Of a stretch of 64,000 nucleotides of DNA, positions 14,770-25,170 are shown one piece after another. Source of the stretch: Pseudomonadota bacterium. Its GTDB lineage: Bacteria > Pseudomonadota > Gammaproteobacteria > Xanthomonadales > Xanthomonadaceae. The position numbers and the translations under genes were made by a program. The stretch spans positions 1 through 64,000 of the forward strand of contig JAKACT010000004.1 in NCBI GenBank assembly GCA_021821195.1, in the 5' to 3' direction. The notes beneath the pieces are model-generated. The model had not been told where the DNA came from, searched no databases, and worked only from the letters and a program-made list of their open reading frames with translations. The stretch's first letter is position 1, and every line of letters starts with the position of its first letter.

Positions 14770-14846
14770 TGGCGCGCCCGGCAGGAATCGAACCTGCAAC
14801 CACCGGCTTAGAAGGCCGGTGCTCTATCCGGTTGAGCTACGGGCGC
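14770..14846 (-). tRNA. tRNA-Arg(UCU)
   Basis: 77 nt with CCA. Acceptor GCGCCCG/CGGGCGC, anticodon loop CTTCTAA (TCT). Confidence 0.97.
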
Positions 14847-14879
14847 CCGGGCCGGAACTTGGATCGGGTTGCACCGGAA

Positions 14880-14956
14880 TGGTCGGGGTAGAGGGATTCG
14901 AACCCCCGACATCCTGCTCCCAAAGCAGGCGCGCTACCAGACTGCGCTATACCCCG
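14880..14956 (-). tRNA. tRNA-Pro(UGG)
   Basis: 77 nt with CCA. Acceptor CGGGGTA/TACCCCG with the C1 start typical of tRNA-Pro, anticodon TGG. First tRNA of the minus-strand cluster, divergent from tig across a 267-bp spacer that should hold both promoters. Confidence 0.97.
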
Positions 14957-15223
14957 CCCGATGGAACCGATTCATTCCAGCGCCGCCCGACTGCCGCGAT
15001 CACTGTCTTCCGAGCACGCCAGCGCAACGAAAGGCCGGGCATTGTCCGTCTGCGCGCGCCGTCTGTCAACGCATCGCGGATGGGTGGGTGGCGAGGCGGC
15101 CGGAAATCGAGGAAACTAGCAAGTTCCGCGCGGTCGTGGCCGCGCCCGGGACGGTCGTCCCGGTAACCGCATCCATCCGCACCATTTCAGGGTTCGCGCG
15201 AACCCGCCAGGAGTCATCGCATC

Positions 15224-16516
15224 ATGCAAGTCTCGGTCGAATCCATCGGCAACCTCGAGCGCCGCGTCATCCTCAGCCTGCCCGCCGGCGACGTCGAGGC
15301 GCAGATCGGCAGCCGCCTGCGCGAAATCGCGCACACGGTGCGGATCAAGGGCTTCCGTCCTGGCAAGGTGCCGGCCAAGGTGGTCGAACAGCGCTACGGC
15401 GGCCAGGTCCGCGCCGAGATCCTCGATGGCCTGCTGCGCGAGGGCCTGGGCAAGGCGGTGCGCGAGAACGAACTGAACGTCGTCGGCGCGCCGCAGATGA
15501 TGCCGGGCGAAGACGCTGCCGAGGGCGAGCTGAAGTACGTGGCTTCGGTGGAGTTGGCGCCGGACTTCGGCGAGCTCGACATGGGCAAGCTGGAGATCGT
15601 CCGCCATACCGCGGAAGTCACCGACGAAGACGTCGAGCGCATGCTCGAGAACCTGCGCCAGCAGCGCGCCAGCTGGACGCAGGCCGCCCGCGCCGCCAAG
15701 GCCGGCGACCTGGTGAACCTGGAAACCAGCAGCATCGTCGACGGCGTGCGCATGCCGGCCGAAGGCGCGGAGCGCACCAGCACCGTGCTGGGCTCGGCCG
15801 CGATCTACCCCGAGGTCGAGTCCGCCATCGTCGGCATGCAGCCGGGCGAGGAGAAGACCCTCGACGTGACCCTGCCGGCCGACTGGCATGCCGCGCAGTT
15901 CGCCGGCAAGACCATCACCTCCACCTTCAAGTTGCTCGACGTCGCCGAGCAGGTGCTGCCGGAAGTCGATGCCGCGTTCATCCGCAGCTTCGGCGTCAAG
16001 AGCGGCGACCTGGAGCAGTTCAAGGCCGACATCCGCAGCAACCTGGAACGCGAGCTCAAGGGCGCGCTGATGAACCGCCTGCGTCGCGAAGTCGGCGAAC
16101 AGCTGGCGGCCGTCTACAAGGACGTCGAGCTGCCGCCGCGGTTGGTCGAGAATGAGGCGCAGGCACTGATGGCCAACGCCGCCGAACAGGCCCGTCGCCA
16201 GGGCCAGCAGCTTGCCGCCGCGCCCGAGGCGTTCCAGGACGCCGCGCGCAAGCGCGTGCTGGTGGCGCTGCTGGTGGGCGAAGTGGCCCGCCGCAACGAA
16301 CTGCGGCTGGAGCCGGAGCGCCTGAACGAAACCATGCACCTGATCGCCTCCACCTACGAACAGCCGCAGCAGGTCATTGATCTGTACCGCAACGACCCCC
16401 AGTTGATGCAGGGACTGCAGAACCGCGTGATGGAAGAGCAGGTCACCGACTGGATCGCCGCGCGTGCCCAGCACACCGAGAAGGCGCTGAGCTTCCAGGA
16501 AGCGATCAACCAGTAA
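15224..16516 (+). CDS. tig: Trigger factor (ribosome-bound chaperone/prolyl isomerase)
   Basis: First chaperone to meet nascent chains at the ribosome exit. The 430-aa protein begins [15 protein letters not shown], and the ribosome-binding signature [17 protein letters not shown] lies around residue 45. A FKBP-type isomerase domain spans about 150-235 ([10 protein letters not shown]..., [14 protein letters not shown]). The C-terminal helical arms complete the usual length. An AGGAG site sits 9 bp upstream. The order tig-clpP-clpX-lon-hupB is the standard gammaproteobacterial arrangement, linking folding and ATP-dependent proteolysis. Confidence 0.97.
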   Translation: MQVSVESIGNLERRVILSLPAGDVEAQIGSRLREIAHTVRIKGFRPGKVPAKVVEQRYGGQVRAEILDGLLREGLGKAVRENELNVVGAPQMMPGEDAAEGELKYVASVELAPDFGELDMGKLEIVRHTAEVTDEDVERMLENLRQQRASWTQAARAAKAGDLVNLETSSIVDGVRMPAEGAERTSTVLGSAAIYPEVESAIVGMQPGEEKTLDVTLPADWHAAQFAGKTITSTFKLLDVAEQVLPEVDAAFIRSFGVKSGDLEQFKADIRSNLERELKGALMNRLRREVGEQLAAVYKDVELPPRLVENEAQALMANAAEQARRQGQQLAAAPEAFQDAARKRVLVALLVGEVARRNELRLEPERLNETMHLIASTYEQPQQVIDLYRNDPQLMQGLQNRVMEEQVTDWIAARAQHTEKALSFQEAINQ

Positions 16517-16549
16517 CTTCAACAGGCGGAAACGCCGAGCGAGCAATCA

Positions 16550-17173
16550 ATGGATCCGATCAAGAACCTCAACCTGGTGCCGATGGTGGTCGAACAGACC
16601 AGCCGCGGCGAGCGCGCGTACGACATCTATTCGCGCCTGCTGAAGGAGCGGGTGATCTTCCTGGTCGGCGGCATCGACGACCACGTGGCCAACGTGGTCG
16701 TCGCGCAGATGCTGTTCCTCGAGGCGGAGAACCCCGAGAAGGACATCAGCCTGTACATCAACTCGCCCGGCGGGATCGTGACGGCCGGCATGGCGATCTA
16801 CGACACCATGCAGTACATCAAGCCGGACGTGAGCACGATCTGCGTCGGCCAGGCCTGCTCGATGGGCGCGGTGCTGCTGGCGGCTGGCGCCGCCGGCAAG
16901 CGCTACGCGCTGCCCAACTCGCGGGTCATGATCCACCAGCCGCTGGGCGGCGCCCAGGGCCAGGCCACCGATATCGACATCCAGGCGCGCGAGATCCTGG
17001 CGATGCGCGAGCGCCTGAACGAGATCCTGGCCCGCCACACCGGCCAGGCCATCGACGTGATCGCCCGCGACACCGAGCGCGATAACTTCAAGGGTGCCGA
17101 GGCCGCCCGCGACTACGGGCTGGTGGACGAAGTGCTCAGCCGGCGCCCGGAAGAGTCGATCCAGACCAGCTGA
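16550..17173 (+). CDS. clpP: ATP-dependent Clp protease proteolytic subunit
   Basis: Serine peptidase forming the tetradecameric barrel that degrades substrates fed by ClpX or ClpA. The 207-aa sequence shows the nucleophile Ser104 in QACSMGA, His129 in MIHQPLGG and Asp178 in TERDNF, corresponding to 97/122/171 of mature E. coli ClpP. INSPGG forms the oxyanion region. The N-terminal [16 protein letters not shown] includes a short propeptide. It lies 33 bp after tig and 140 bp before clpX. Confidence 0.98.
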   Translation: MDPIKNLNLVPMVVEQTSRGERAYDIYSRLLKERVIFLVGGIDDHVANVVVAQMLFLEAENPEKDISLYINSPGGIVTAGMAIYDTMQYIKPDVSTICVGQACSMGAVLLAAGAAGKRYALPNSRVMIHQPLGGAQGQATDIDIQAREILAMRERLNEILARHTGQAIDVIARDTERDNFKGAEAARDYGLVDEVLSRRPEESIQTS

Positions 17174-17313
17174 ATAGGCGGCGGGCCGTGGGTTCACGGT
17201 TTCCGCCCGCCGGCCGATAACTGGCGTACAACGAAGAACCGCCCCGGCTGGGCCCGGCGGGGGCGTATGGTATTCTCGGGCCGAAGCCGCACTGCGCGGC
17301 GAGTGAGTGGCGA

Positions 17314-18603
17314 ATGAGCGAAGACCGTCAGGGACGCAACACCGGCGACAACAGCAAGATCCTCTACTGCTCCTTCTGCGGGAAGAGCCAGCATGAGGTG
17401 CGCAAGCTGATCGCCGGGCCCAGCGTGTTCATCTGCGACGAGTGCGTTGAGCTCTGCAACGACATCATCCGCGAGGAACTCGAGGAGAAGGCGCAGTCCA
17501 GCCGCAGCTCGCTGCCCAAGCCGCGCGAGATCCTCGAGGTGCTGGACCAGTACGTGATCGGCCAGCAGCGGGCGAAGAAGACGCTGGCGGTGGCTGTCTA
17601 CAACCATTACAAGCGCATCGAGAGCCGGCAGAAGAACGACGACGTCGAGCTGGCCAAGTCCAACATCCTGCTGGTCGGCCCGACCGGCTCGGGCAAGACG
17701 CTGCTGGCGGAAACGCTGGCGCGCATGCTCAACGTGCCGTTCACCATGGCCGACGCCACCACGCTGACCGAAGCCGGCTATGTCGGCGAGGACGTGGAAA
17801 ACATCATCCAGAAGCTGCTGCAGAAGTGCGACTACGACGTCGAGAAGGCGCAGCACGGCATCGTCTACATCGACGAGATCGACAAGATCAGCCGCAAGTC
17901 CGAGAACCCGTCGATCACCCGCGACGTGTCCGGCGAAGGCGTGCAGCAGGCGCTGCTGAAGCTGATCGAAGGCACCCTCGCCAGCGTGCCGCCGCAGGGC
18001 GGGCGCAAGCATCCGCAGCAGGAGTTCCTGCAGGTGGATACCCGCAACATCCTGTTCATCGTCGGCGGCGCGTTCGCCGGCCTGGACAAGGTCATCCAGC
18101 AGCGCTCCACCGAGGCGGGCGGCATCGGCTTCGGCGCCAAGGTGAAGAGCGCGGAACGCAAGGCCGACGTCGGCCAGGTGCTGGCGCGGGTCGAGCCCGA
18201 GGACCTGATCAAGTACGGCCTGATCCCCGAATTCGTCGGCCGCCTGCCGGTGGTCGCCACGCTGGAGGAGCTGGACGAGGCGGCGCTGGTCAAGATCCTC
18301 ACCGAGCCCAAGAACGCCATCACCAAGCAGTTCAAGAAGCTGTTCGAGATGGAAGGCGTGGAGCTGGAGATCCGCCCCGATGCACTGGCGGCGATCGCCA
18401 AGCAGGCGATCAAGCGCAAGACCGGCGCGCGCGGCCTGCGCACCATCGTCGAATCGGTGCTGCTGGACACCATGTACGAACTGCCGTCGCTGGAGAACGT
18501 CAGCAAGGTGGTGGTGGACGAGTCGGTGATCGAACACAAGTCCGAGCCGTACCTGATCTACCAGACCGTGCCGGCGCCGGCCAAGGCCGCGGCCGCGGAC
18601 TGA
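17314..18603 (+). CDS. clpX: ClpX unfoldase ATPase
   Basis: AAA+ unfoldase that recognises tags and adaptors and threads proteins into ClpP. The 429-aa sequence has the N-terminal C4 zinc-binding domain (CSFCGKS ... CDECVELC), Walker A GPTGSGKT near residue 122, Walker B IVYIDEID, and the ClpP-docking IGFG loop at GGIGFGAKV. The C-terminal subdomain contains GARGLRTI. An extended -10-like TATGGTATTCT lies about 40 bp upstream (17266-17276), so clpX may have its own promoter besides read-through from clpP. A hairpin terminator follows. Confidence 0.98.
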   Translation: MSEDRQGRNTGDNSKILYCSFCGKSQHEVRKLIAGPSVFICDECVELCNDIIREELEEKAQSSRSSLPKPREILEVLDQYVIGQQRAKKTLAVAVYNHYKRIESRQKNDDVELAKSNILLVGPTGSGKTLLAETLARMLNVPFTMADATTLTEAGYVGEDVENIIQKLLQKCDYDVEKAQHGIVYIDEIDKISRKSENPSITRDVSGEGVQQALLKLIEGTLASVPPQGGRKHPQQEFLQVDTRNILFIVGGAFAGLDKVIQQRSTEAGGIGFGAKVKSAERKADVGQVLARVEPEDLIKYGLIPEFVGRLPVVATLEELDEAALVKILTEPKNAITKQFKKLFEMEGVELEIRPDALAAIAKQAIKRKTGARGLRTIVESVLLDTMYELPSLENVSKVVVDESVIEHKSEPYLIYQTVPAPAKAAAAD

Positions 18604-18625
18604 ACCCCGCCGCCGCGGGTGCGTG

Positions 18626-18649
18626 GAAAGCCGCCTTCGGGCGGCTTTC
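18626..18649 (+). terminator. Terminator after clpX
   Basis: GAAAGCCGCC and its complement flank a stable TTCG tetraloop, with the stem ending in TTTC. It lies 23 bp after the clpX stop. Confidence 0.85.
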
Positions 18650-18742
18650 GCGTTCCTAGCGATGGGAAGCTTGTGCCCGTGCCGCGTAGGGAAGGCGCAA
18701 CGTACTGATGCGAAAGGGATTGCGTGCCCGCGGCCGAGGCTG

Positions 18743-18771
18743 CTTGCAACCCGGGTGCAACATCCCCATAA
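18743..18771 (+). promoter_or_regulatory. Sigma-32 (heat-shock) promoter of lon
   Basis: CTTGCAA and CCCCATAA are separated by 14 bp, close to the RpoH consensus (CTTGAAA, 13-15 bp, CCCCATnT). They end about 50 bp before the lon ATG. lon is a classical heat-shock gene, which supports the call. Confidence 0.75.
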
Positions 18772-18821
18772 ACGAGGCATGGCGGCGCAGGCGCGCCGCG
18801 GCCGCAACGGAGTCCCCCCAC

Positions 18822-21278
18822 ATGGCTGCCCCGACCCGATCCGAATCCCCCGTACTGCCGGTGCTGCCGCTGCGCGACGTGGTGGTGTTCCCGCACATGG
18901 TGATCCCGTTGTTCGTGGGTCGCGAAAAATCGATCCGCGCGCTGGACATCGCCGTGGAAGGCGACAAGCGCATCCTGCTGGTGGCGCAGAAGGCCGCCGA
19001 CACCGACGATCCCGAAGCCGGCGACCTGCATGGCATCGGCACGATGGCGCAGGTGCTGCAGCTGCTGAAGCTGCCGGACGGCACCATCAAGGTGCTGGTG
19101 GAGGGCCTGTCGCGCGCGCGCGCCGACGAGGTGCATGCGAAGGACGGCGCGCTGTTCGCCACCGCGCATGAAGTGGCCGCGGGCGAGGAGCGCGAGCCGC
19201 GCGAAGTGCAGGCGATCGTGCGCACCCTGCTGTCGCTGTTCGAGCAGTACATCAAGACCAACCGCAAGCTGCCGCCCGAGCTGCTGCAGACCCTGTCCGG
19301 CATCGAAGAGCCCGACCGCCTGGCCGACACCATCGCCGCGCACCTGGGGGTGCGCCTGGCCGAAAAGCAGAAGCTGCTGGAGACGCTGGATACCGCCGGC
19401 CGGCTGGAGCTGCTGGTGGGGCTGGTCGACGGCGAGATCGACGTGCAGCAGATGGAAAAGCGCATCCGCGGCCGGGTCAAGGGCCAGATGGAGAAGAGCC
19501 AGCGCGAGTACTACCTCAACGAGCAGATGAAGGCGATCCAGAAGGAGCTGGGCGAACTCGACGACGCGCCCAACGACCTCGACGAGATCGCCCGTCGGAT
19601 CGCCAACGCCGGCATGCCCAAGGCGGTGGAAACCAAGGCGCGGACCGAGCTGGCCAAGCTCAAGCAGATGTCGCCGATGTCGGCCGAGGCCGGGGTGGTG
19701 CGCAACTACCTCGACTGGCTGCTGGGCGTGCCGTGGAAGAAGCGCAGCAAGGTGCGCAAGGACCTCAAGGGCGCGCAGGAAACGCTGGACGCCGACCACT
19801 ACGGGCTGGAGAAGGTCAAGGACCGCATCCTCGAATACCTGGCGGTGCAGTCGCGCGTGGCCAAGATGAAGGGCCCGATCCTGTGCTTGGTCGGTCCGCC
19901 CGGCGTGGGCAAGACTTCGCTGGGGCAGAGTATCGCCAAGGCGACCAACCGCAAGTTCGTGCGCATGGCGCTGGGAGGCGTGCGCGACGAGGCCGAGATC
20001 CGTGGCCACCGCCGCACCTACGTGGGCTCGATGCCGGGCCGCATCGTGCAGAACCTCAACAAGGTCGGCACCCGCAACCCGCTGTTCATGCTGGACGAGA
20101 TCGACAAGATGTCGATGGACTTCCGCGGCGATCCGTCCTCGGCGCTGCTGGAGGTGCTCGATCCCGAGCAGAACCACACCTTCAACGACCATTACTTGGA
20201 AGTCGACCTCGACCTGTCCGAGGTGATGTTCGTCGCCACCTCCAACTCGCTGAACATCCCCGGCCCGCTGCTGGACCGCATGGAGGTGATCCGCATCCCC
20301 GGCTACACCGAGGAGGAGAAGCTCAACATCGCGATGCGCTACCTGGTGCCCAAGCAGCTCAAGGCCAACGGCCTGCGCGAGGGCGAGCTGTCGATCGCCG
20401 AGAGTGCCATCACCGGCATCGTGCGCTACTACACGCGCGAATCCGGCGTGCGCAACCTCGAGCGCGAGATCGCCAAGATCGCCCGCAAGGTGGTCAAGGA
20501 GATCGCGCTGAAGGGCCCGCAGTCGGCGCCGAAGAAGGGCAAGGCGGCGAAGGCGAAGACCATCGTCGTCACCGACAAGAACCTCGACAAGTACCTGGGC
20601 GTGCAGCGCTTCGACTTCGGCCGCGCCGAGGCGGAGAACGAGATCGGCCTGGTCACCGGCCTGGCATGGACCGAGGTCGGCGGCGACCTGCTGCAGATCG
20701 AGTCCACGCTGGTGCCGGGCAAGGGCGCATTGATCCTGACCGGCCAGCTGGGCGACGTGATGAAGGAGTCGGCATCGGCGGCGCTGTCGGTGGTGCGCGC
20801 GCGCACCGAGCAGCTCGGCCTCGAACTCGATTTCCTGCAGAAGCACGACATCCACGTGCACGTGCCGGACGGCGCGACGCCGAAGGACGGCCCCAGCGCC
20901 GGCATCGCCATGGCCACCGCGCTGGTGTCGATGCTCACGAAGATCCCGGTGCGCCACGACGTGGCGATGACCGGCGAGATCACCCTGCGCGGCAAGGTCA
21001 GCGCGATCGGCGGGTTGAAGGAGAAGCTGCTGGCGGCGCTGCGTGGCGGCATCCGCACGGTGATCATCCCGGACGAGAACCGCAAGGACCTGGCCGACAT
21101 CCCGGCGACGGTGACGAAGCACATGAAGATCGTGCCGGTGAAATGGATCGACGAGGTGCTGGACCTGGCGCTGGAGCGGCCGTTGCCCGCGCAGGCGCGT
21201 GGCAGCGGCAAGCCGGTGGCGGCCTCGAAGGGCAAGGCCAGGGGCAAGGCGGGCAGCCGTCCCGCCGTGCAACATTGA
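18822..21278 (+). CDS. lon: Lon ATP-dependent protease
   Basis: Homohexameric AAA+ serine protease that removes misfolded and short-lived regulatory proteins. I use the ATG at 18822 ([20 protein letters not shown]); the track start 38 codons earlier overlaps the predicted promoter. The 818-aa product has the N-terminal LON substrate domain, a helical linker, Walker A GPPGVGKT, Walker [10 protein letters not shown], and the C-terminal protease domain. That domain has the catalytic serine in [10 protein letters not shown] and lysine in [12 protein letters not shown]. The last 30 residues form a basic tail ([10 protein letters not shown]) that may aid DNA binding. It follows its own heat-shock-type promoter. 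Confidence 0.98.
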   Translation: MAAPTRSESPVLPVLPLRDVVVFPHMVIPLFVGREKSIRALDIAVEGDKRILLVAQKAADTDDPEAGDLHGIGTMAQVLQLLKLPDGTIKVLVEGLSRARADEVHAKDGALFATAHEVAAGEEREPREVQAIVRTLLSLFEQYIKTNRKLPPELLQTLSGIEEPDRLADTIAAHLGVRLAEKQKLLETLDTAGRLELLVGLVDGEIDVQQMEKRIRGRVKGQMEKSQREYYLNEQMKAIQKELGELDDAPNDLDEIARRIANAGMPKAVETKARTELAKLKQMSPMSAEAGVVRNYLDWLLGVPWKKRSKVRKDLKGAQETLDADHYGLEKVKDRILEYLAVQSRVAKMKGPILCLVGPPGVGKTSLGQSIAKATNRKFVRMALGGVRDEAEIRGHRRTYVGSMPGRIVQNLNKVGTRNPLFMLDEIDKMSMDFRGDPSSALLEVLDPEQNHTFNDHYLEVDLDLSEVMFVATSNSLNIPGPLLDRMEVIRIPGYTEEEKLNIAMRYLVPKQLKANGLREGELSIAESAITGIVRYYTRESGVRNLEREIAKIARKVVKEIALKGPQSAPKKGKAAKAKTIVVTDKNLDKYLGVQRFDFGRAEAENEIGLVTGLAWTEVGGDLLQIESTLVPGKGALILTGQLGDVMKESASAALSVVRARTEQLGLELDFLQKHDIHVHVPDGATPKDGPSAGIAMATALVSMLTKIPVRHDVAMTGEITLRGKVSAIGGLKEKLLAALRGGIRTVIIPDENRKDLADIPATVTKHMKIVPVKWIDEVLDLALERPLPAQARGSGKPVAASKGKARGKAGSRPAVQH

Positions 21279-21349
21279 ACGCCGCCCGCGGATATGCATG
21301 CATGGTTGCCGGCATGTGTCTGAAAGCCGCGCCACTGCTCGCTTTCGTG

Positions 21350-21378
21350 TTGCGCACCGGAAACGGCGCTGGTATAAG
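21350..21378 (+). promoter_or_regulatory. Sigma-70-type promoter of hupB
   Basis: TTGCGC, a 17-bp spacer and TATAAG lie in the 222-bp gap between lon and hupB, about 120 bp before the ATG, leaving a long leader. Confidence 0.6.
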
Positions 21379-21500
21379 GTTGGCAACCGCGGCGGCCTGG
21401 CCTGGCGTCGCGGCAAGCCCGGAACCACGGCAGGGGAGCGCCGCGGTTCCGGTCAACGAGAATTCTCCGCGTCACTTTCCGCAACGGAGCCAACAAGCAA

Positions 21501-21773
21501 ATGAACAAAGCCGAATTCGTCGAAGCCGTCGCCGACAATGCCGAACTGACCAAGGCCGATGCCGGTCGCGCTGTTGATGCGATGGTCGCCGCCATCACCA
21601 AGGCCCTCAAGAAGGGCGACACCGTGACCCTCGTGGGCTTCGGCACCTTCTCGGTCCGCAAGCGCGGCGCCCGTACCGGCCGCAACCCGCGCACCGGCGA
21701 CACCATCAAGATCAAGGCCTCCAAGAACCCGGCGTTCAAGGCCGGCAAGGCGCTGAAGGACGCGGTCAACTGA
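21501..21773 (+). CDS. hupB: DNA-binding protein HU-beta
   Basis: Nucleoid protein that bends DNA without sequence preference. The 90-aa sequence begins [20 protein letters not shown]. It carries the family signature [21 protein letters not shown] in the beta-arm, with the intercalating proline in RNPRTG, and ends [11 protein letters not shown]. Size and position after lon are as in E. coli. It has its own promoter and a strong terminator, so it is monocistronic. Confidence 0.98.
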   Translation: MNKAEFVEAVADNAELTKADAGRAVDAMVAAITKALKKGDTVTLVGFGTFSVRKRGARTGRNPRTGDTIKIKASKNPAFKAGKALKDAVN

Positions 21774-21798
21774 TCGTTCCCCCCTGGGGAGCATCCGG

Positions 21799-21825
21799 AA
21801 AGCCCGGCCGCAAGCCGGGCTTTTT
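21799..21825 (+). terminator. Terminator after hupB
   Basis: AAAGCCCGGC, a CGCAA loop and GCCGGGCTTTTT: a 10-bp stem with a T-run, 25 bp after the stop. Confidence 0.92.
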
Positions 21826-21869
21826 CGTGCCTGCCGTTGGCCGGGAAGGTTCCGTTGTTCGGCGAGGGC

Positions 21870-21878
21870 TGCGATAAT
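21870..21878 (+). promoter_or_regulatory. Extended -10 promoter of the tRNA-Val gene
   Basis: TGC-GATAAT lies about 10 bp before tRNA-Val, followed by a GC-rich discriminator (CCCCGGCCC) as expected for stable-RNA promoters. A weak TTCCGT lies 17 bp upstream. Confidence 0.55.
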
Positions 21879-21887
21879 CCCCGGCCC

Positions 21888-21962
21888 GGGCACTTAGCTC
21901 AGCGGTAGAGCGGCTCCTTTACACGGAGCGGGTCGGGGGTTCGATCCCCTCAGTGCCCACCA
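21888..21962 (+). tRNA. tRNA-Val(UAC)
   Basis: 75 nt with encoded CCA. Acceptor GGGCACT/AGTGCCC; anticodon TAC in loop TTTACAC. Confidence 0.97.
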
Positions 21963-22022
21963 GGTTGCGAAAGAAAAGTGTTGCGCCTACGGAAAATGTA
22001 GGTATGATTGCGGGCTCACAGC

Positions 22023-22099
22023 GGAGTGGTAGTTCAGTCGGTTAGAATGCTGGCCTGTCACGCCGGAGGTCGCGGGTTCGAGTCCCGTCCACTCCGCCA
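22023..22099 (+). tRNA. tRNA-Asp(GUC)
   Basis: 77 nt with encoded CCA. Acceptor GGAGTGG/CCACTCC; anticodon GTC in CTGTCAC. It lies 60 bp after tRNA-Val, probably on the same transcript. Confidence 0.97.
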
Positions 22100-22219
22100 G
22101 TTTGAAGCAAGGGCCCTGCAGGAATGCGGGGCTTTTTGCTGTGCGCGCGCCTCGATCCCCGCTGCCTGCCGCGCCGCTCGGGTTAGACTAACCGGCTACG
22201 TCTCACTGCCGGTTCGCCC

Positions 22220-24187
22220 ATGCTGCAGAAACTCCGCGAAAAGACTTCCGGTTGGATCGCCACCGTGATCCTCGGCCTGCTGATCGTTCCGTTCGCTTTC
22301 TTCGGCATGGAGTCATACATGTCGCAGCAAGTGGACAACTACGTCGCGCGCATCGCCCAGCCACCTTCGTGGTGGAAGTCGGCGCCGCAGGTGTGGCCGG
22401 TGACCTACCTGTGGACGTTCCACGACATCGATTCGCAGGCCTACCGCGAGCGCCTGGAAATGGCGCGCATGAACCTGCGCGAGCAGCAGGGCGAGGACTT
22501 CGACCCGAAGGCGTTCGAGTCGGTGGAGAACAAGCGCCGGATCCTCGATGCGCTGATCGACGAACAGCTGATGAAGCTGGCCGCCGAGCGCGACGGCATC
22601 GTCATCAGCGACGCCGAGGTGCGCGACGCGATCCGCAAGTTCCCGGACTTCCAGGTGGACGGCGCGTTCAACGCCGACCGCTACCAGCTGCTGCTGGCGT
22701 CGCAGAACCCGCCGATGACCCCGCGTGATTTCGAGGCGCGCATCCGCGGCAGCCTGAAGAACGAACTGATCCCGTCTGGCATCGCCCGTTCCGCATTCGT
22801 CACCGACGTCGAGCTGGATCGCCTGATGCGCCTGCTCGGCGAGCATCGCGACGTGAGCTTCGTGGCCTTGCCGCCGGCCGCGCCGGATGCCGGCGAAGTG
22901 ACGGCCGCGCAGGTCGATGCCTGGTACCAGGCCCACAAGTCCGAATACCGGAAGCCGGAGACGGTGCGGTTGGAATACGTCGAAGTCGACGGCAGTGCAG
23001 TGCCGGCACCGGCGGTGGACGAGCCCGCGCTGCGCAAGCGCTACCAGGAACAGATCGCCAAGTATTCCTCGACCGAGAAGCGCGAGGTCGCGCATATCCT
23101 GGTGGCCGCGGCCGCGAATGCCAGCGCCGCCGAGCGCAAGGCGGCCGAGGCGAAGGCGAACAAGCTGGCTGCCGAAGCGAAGGCGCCGGGCGCGGATTTC
23201 GCCGCGCTGGCGCGTGCCAACTCGGATGACGCCGGCTCCAAGGCCGGCGGCGGCAGCCTCGGCTTGATCGCCAAGGGCGGCATGCCGGGCGCGTTCGACG
23301 ACACCGCCTTCGCGATGCAGGCGGGCGAGGTGCGCGGGCCGGTGAAGACCGATTTCGGCTGGCACATCATCAAGGTCAACGCCGTGCAGGCGGCGGTGCA
23401 GAGGCCGTTCGAGGAGGTGCGCGCCGAGCTGGAGCAAGAGCTGCAGGAAGGCTCGCGCGAGCGCGCCTTCAACGAGCTGACCGGCAAGCTGGTCGACGCC
23501 GCCTACCGCACCCCGACCTCGCTGGAGCCGGCCGCCAAGGCGCTGGGCTTGCCGCTGCAAACCACCCCGGCGTTCACCCGCGCTGGTGGCCCGGGCATCG
23601 CCAGTGACCAGAAGGTGCTGCGGGTGGCGTTCTCCGAGACGATGCTGCAGGACGGCACCGCCAGCGATCCGATCGAGCTGGGGCCGGAGCGCACGGTACT
23701 GGTCCGGGTGATCGAGCACGAGGCCGAGAAGGCGCTGCCGCTGGCGCAGGTGCGCGACGCGGTGGTGGCGGCGATCCACGCGGATCGCCAGCGCAAGGCC
23801 GCCGAGGCCGCCGCCGATGCGTTGGTGGAGGCGGCGAAGGCCAAGGGCCTGGCGGCAGCGGCGCAGGCGGCCGGATTGGCCGTGGCCAACCTGGACGACA
23901 TCACCCGCGGCATGCCGGTGCCGTCGCCGCAGGCGGCGGAGGCGTTCTTCAACCAGCCGCGCCCGCAGGCCGGCCAAGCGTCGGTCAACAAGGTGCTCGC
24001 GGGCGGCCAGTACGTGGTGTTCGCGGTGCGCGCGGTGCGTGACGCGGATATTGGCCAGGTCACGCCGCAACAGCGCGACACCCTGCGCAAGCAGATGGCG
24101 GCGGCGCACGGCATGCAGGCGCAGGATGCCTTCATCCGCGCGGCGCGCGCCAAGTACAGCATCAAGGTGGCGGAAGACCGGCTCTGA
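22220..24187 (+). CDS. ppiD: Periplasmic folding chaperone PpiD (SurA-like)
   Basis: Inner-membrane-anchored periplasmic chaperone that meets proteins leaving the Sec translocon. The 655-aa protein has one N-terminal transmembrane helix (WIATVILGLLIVPFAFFGM), a SurA_N-like helical region (about 60-250) and one PpiC parvulin domain near residues 290-390. The parvulin domain contains EVAHILVA, GSLGLIAKGGMPGAFDDTAF and TDFGWHIIKV. A second helical region follows. Length and layout match PpiD rather than soluble SurA. It lies after lon-hupB as in other gammaproteobacteria, with two tRNA genes inserted between, and ends at a strong terminator. Confidence 0.94.
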   Translation: MLQKLREKTSGWIATVILGLLIVPFAFFGMESYMSQQVDNYVARIAQPPSWWKSAPQVWPVTYLWTFHDIDSQAYRERLEMARMNLREQQGEDFDPKAFESVENKRRILDALIDEQLMKLAAERDGIVISDAEVRDAIRKFPDFQVDGAFNADRYQLLLASQNPPMTPRDFEARIRGSLKNELIPSGIARSAFVTDVELDRLMRLLGEHRDVSFVALPPAAPDAGEVTAAQVDAWYQAHKSEYRKPETVRLEYVEVDGSAVPAPAVDEPALRKRYQEQIAKYSSTEKREVAHILVAAAANASAAERKAAEAKANKLAAEAKAPGADFAALARANSDDAGSKAGGGSLGLIAKGGMPGAFDDTAFAMQAGEVRGPVKTDFGWHIIKVNAVQAAVQRPFEEVRAELEQELQEGSRERAFNELTGKLVDAAYRTPTSLEPAAKALGLPLQTTPAFTRAGGPGIASDQKVLRVAFSETMLQDGTASDPIELGPERTVLVRVIEHEAEKALPLAQVRDAVVAAIHADRQRKAAEAAADALVEAAKAKGLAAAAQAAGLAVANLDDITRGMPVPSPQAAEAFFNQPRPQAGQASVNKVLAGGQYVVFAVRAVRDADIGQVTPQQRDTLRKQMAAAHGMQAQDAFIRAARAKYSIKVAEDRL

Positions 24188-24235
24188 CGCGTGGCAGGCG
24201 GCGCGGTGGATCGCGTCGCCATCGCCCGGATATGG

Positions 24236-24264
24236 AAACGCCCGGCATTGCCGGGCGTTTTTTT
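24236..24264. terminator. Bidirectional terminator between ppiD and fabI
   Basis: AAACGCCCGGC, an ATT loop and GCCGGGCGTTT form an 11-bp stem followed by further T residues on the plus strand. It lies between convergent genes. Confidence 0.93.
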
Positions 24265-24282
24265 TGCTGCGGTGGAGCCCGA

Positions 24283-25071
24283 TCAGTCGATCCCGCTCAT
24301 GCCCATGATGTTGTAGCCGGCGTCGACGTAGGTGATCTCGCCGGTGATGCCGTTGGCCAGGTCGGAGCACAGGAACGCGGCGGTGTTGCCCACGTCTTCG
24401 ATGGTGACCGCACGGCGCAGCGGGGCGGCGGCTTCGAAGCTGCTCAGCATCTTGCGGAAATTGGCGACGCCCGACGCGGCCAGCGTGCGGATCGGGCCGG
24501 CCGAGATCGCGTTGACGCGGGTGCCTTCCGGGCCCAGCGCCATCGCCATGTAGCGCACGGTGGCTTCCAGCGACGCCTTGGCCACGCCCATCGTGTTGTA
24601 GTTCGCCAGCGCGCGCTCGGCGCCCAGATAGGACAGGGTGAGGATGCTGCCGTTGCGGCCCTTCATCAGCGGGCGCGCGGCCTTGCCCAGCGCGGCCAGC
24701 GAGTAGGCGCTGATGTCGTGGGCGATGTGGTAGCGCTCGCGGTTGATGCCGTCGAGGAAGTCGCCCTCGATCGCCTCGCGCGGGGCGAAGGCGATGCAGT
24801 GCACGAGGATGTCGAAGCCGTCGCTCCAGTGCTTGCCCAGCTCGGCGAAGCAGTTGTCGATCTGGGCGTCGTCGGCCACGTCCAGCGGCAGCACGATGTT
24901 GCTGCCGTAGCCGGCGGCGGCGTCCTCGACGCGCGACTTGAGCTTTTCGTTCTGGTAGGTCAGCGCCAGCTCGGCGCCTTCGCGGTGGAAGGCGTCGGCG
25001 ATGCCGGTGGCGATCGAACGCTGGCTGGCGATGCCGGTGACCAGCGCGCGCTTGCCCTGCAGGAATCCCAT
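24283..25071 (-). CDS. fabI: Enoyl-[acyl-carrier-protein] reductase (NADH)
   Basis: Catalyses the last reduction of each fatty-acid elongation cycle and is the target of triclosan-type inhibitors. The 262-aa short-chain dehydrogenase-type protein starts [20 protein letters not shown], with the FabI form of the nucleotide loop. It carries [11 protein letters not shown], the catalytic pair Tyr-x6-Lys in YNTMGVAK, and [19 protein letters not shown] lies just before the ATG. It stands alone, away from the main fab cluster at 46-51 kb, as is usual. Confidence 0.97.
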   Translation of the reverse strand: MGFLQGKRALVTGIASQRSIATGIADAFHREGAELALTYQNEKLKSRVEDAAAGYGSNIVLPLDVADDAQIDNCFAELGKHWSDGFDILVHCIAFAPREAIEGDFLDGINRERYHIAHDISAYSLAALGKAARPLMKGRNGSILTLSYLGAERALANYNTMGVAKASLEATVRYMAMALGPEGTRVNAISAGPIRTLAASGVANFRKMLSSFEAAAPLRRAVTIEDVGNTAAFLCSDLANGITGEITYVDAGYNIMGMSGID

Positions 25072-25170
25072 GGTGTCTCCTTGAATGTGCGCGTGGGGCG
25101 CGTCGAGCGAATGCTCTAGTGTGCCCTGCGCGCGGGGTTGCGGCCAGTGTGCGCGCCCGTACGGAGGCGG

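Noticed and set aside
14307-15166. Several plus-strand ORFs across the tRNA cluster
   Set aside because: They overlap five tRNA genes on the opposite strand and only reflect tRNA sequence (for example repeated GLEPSTTG-like strings).
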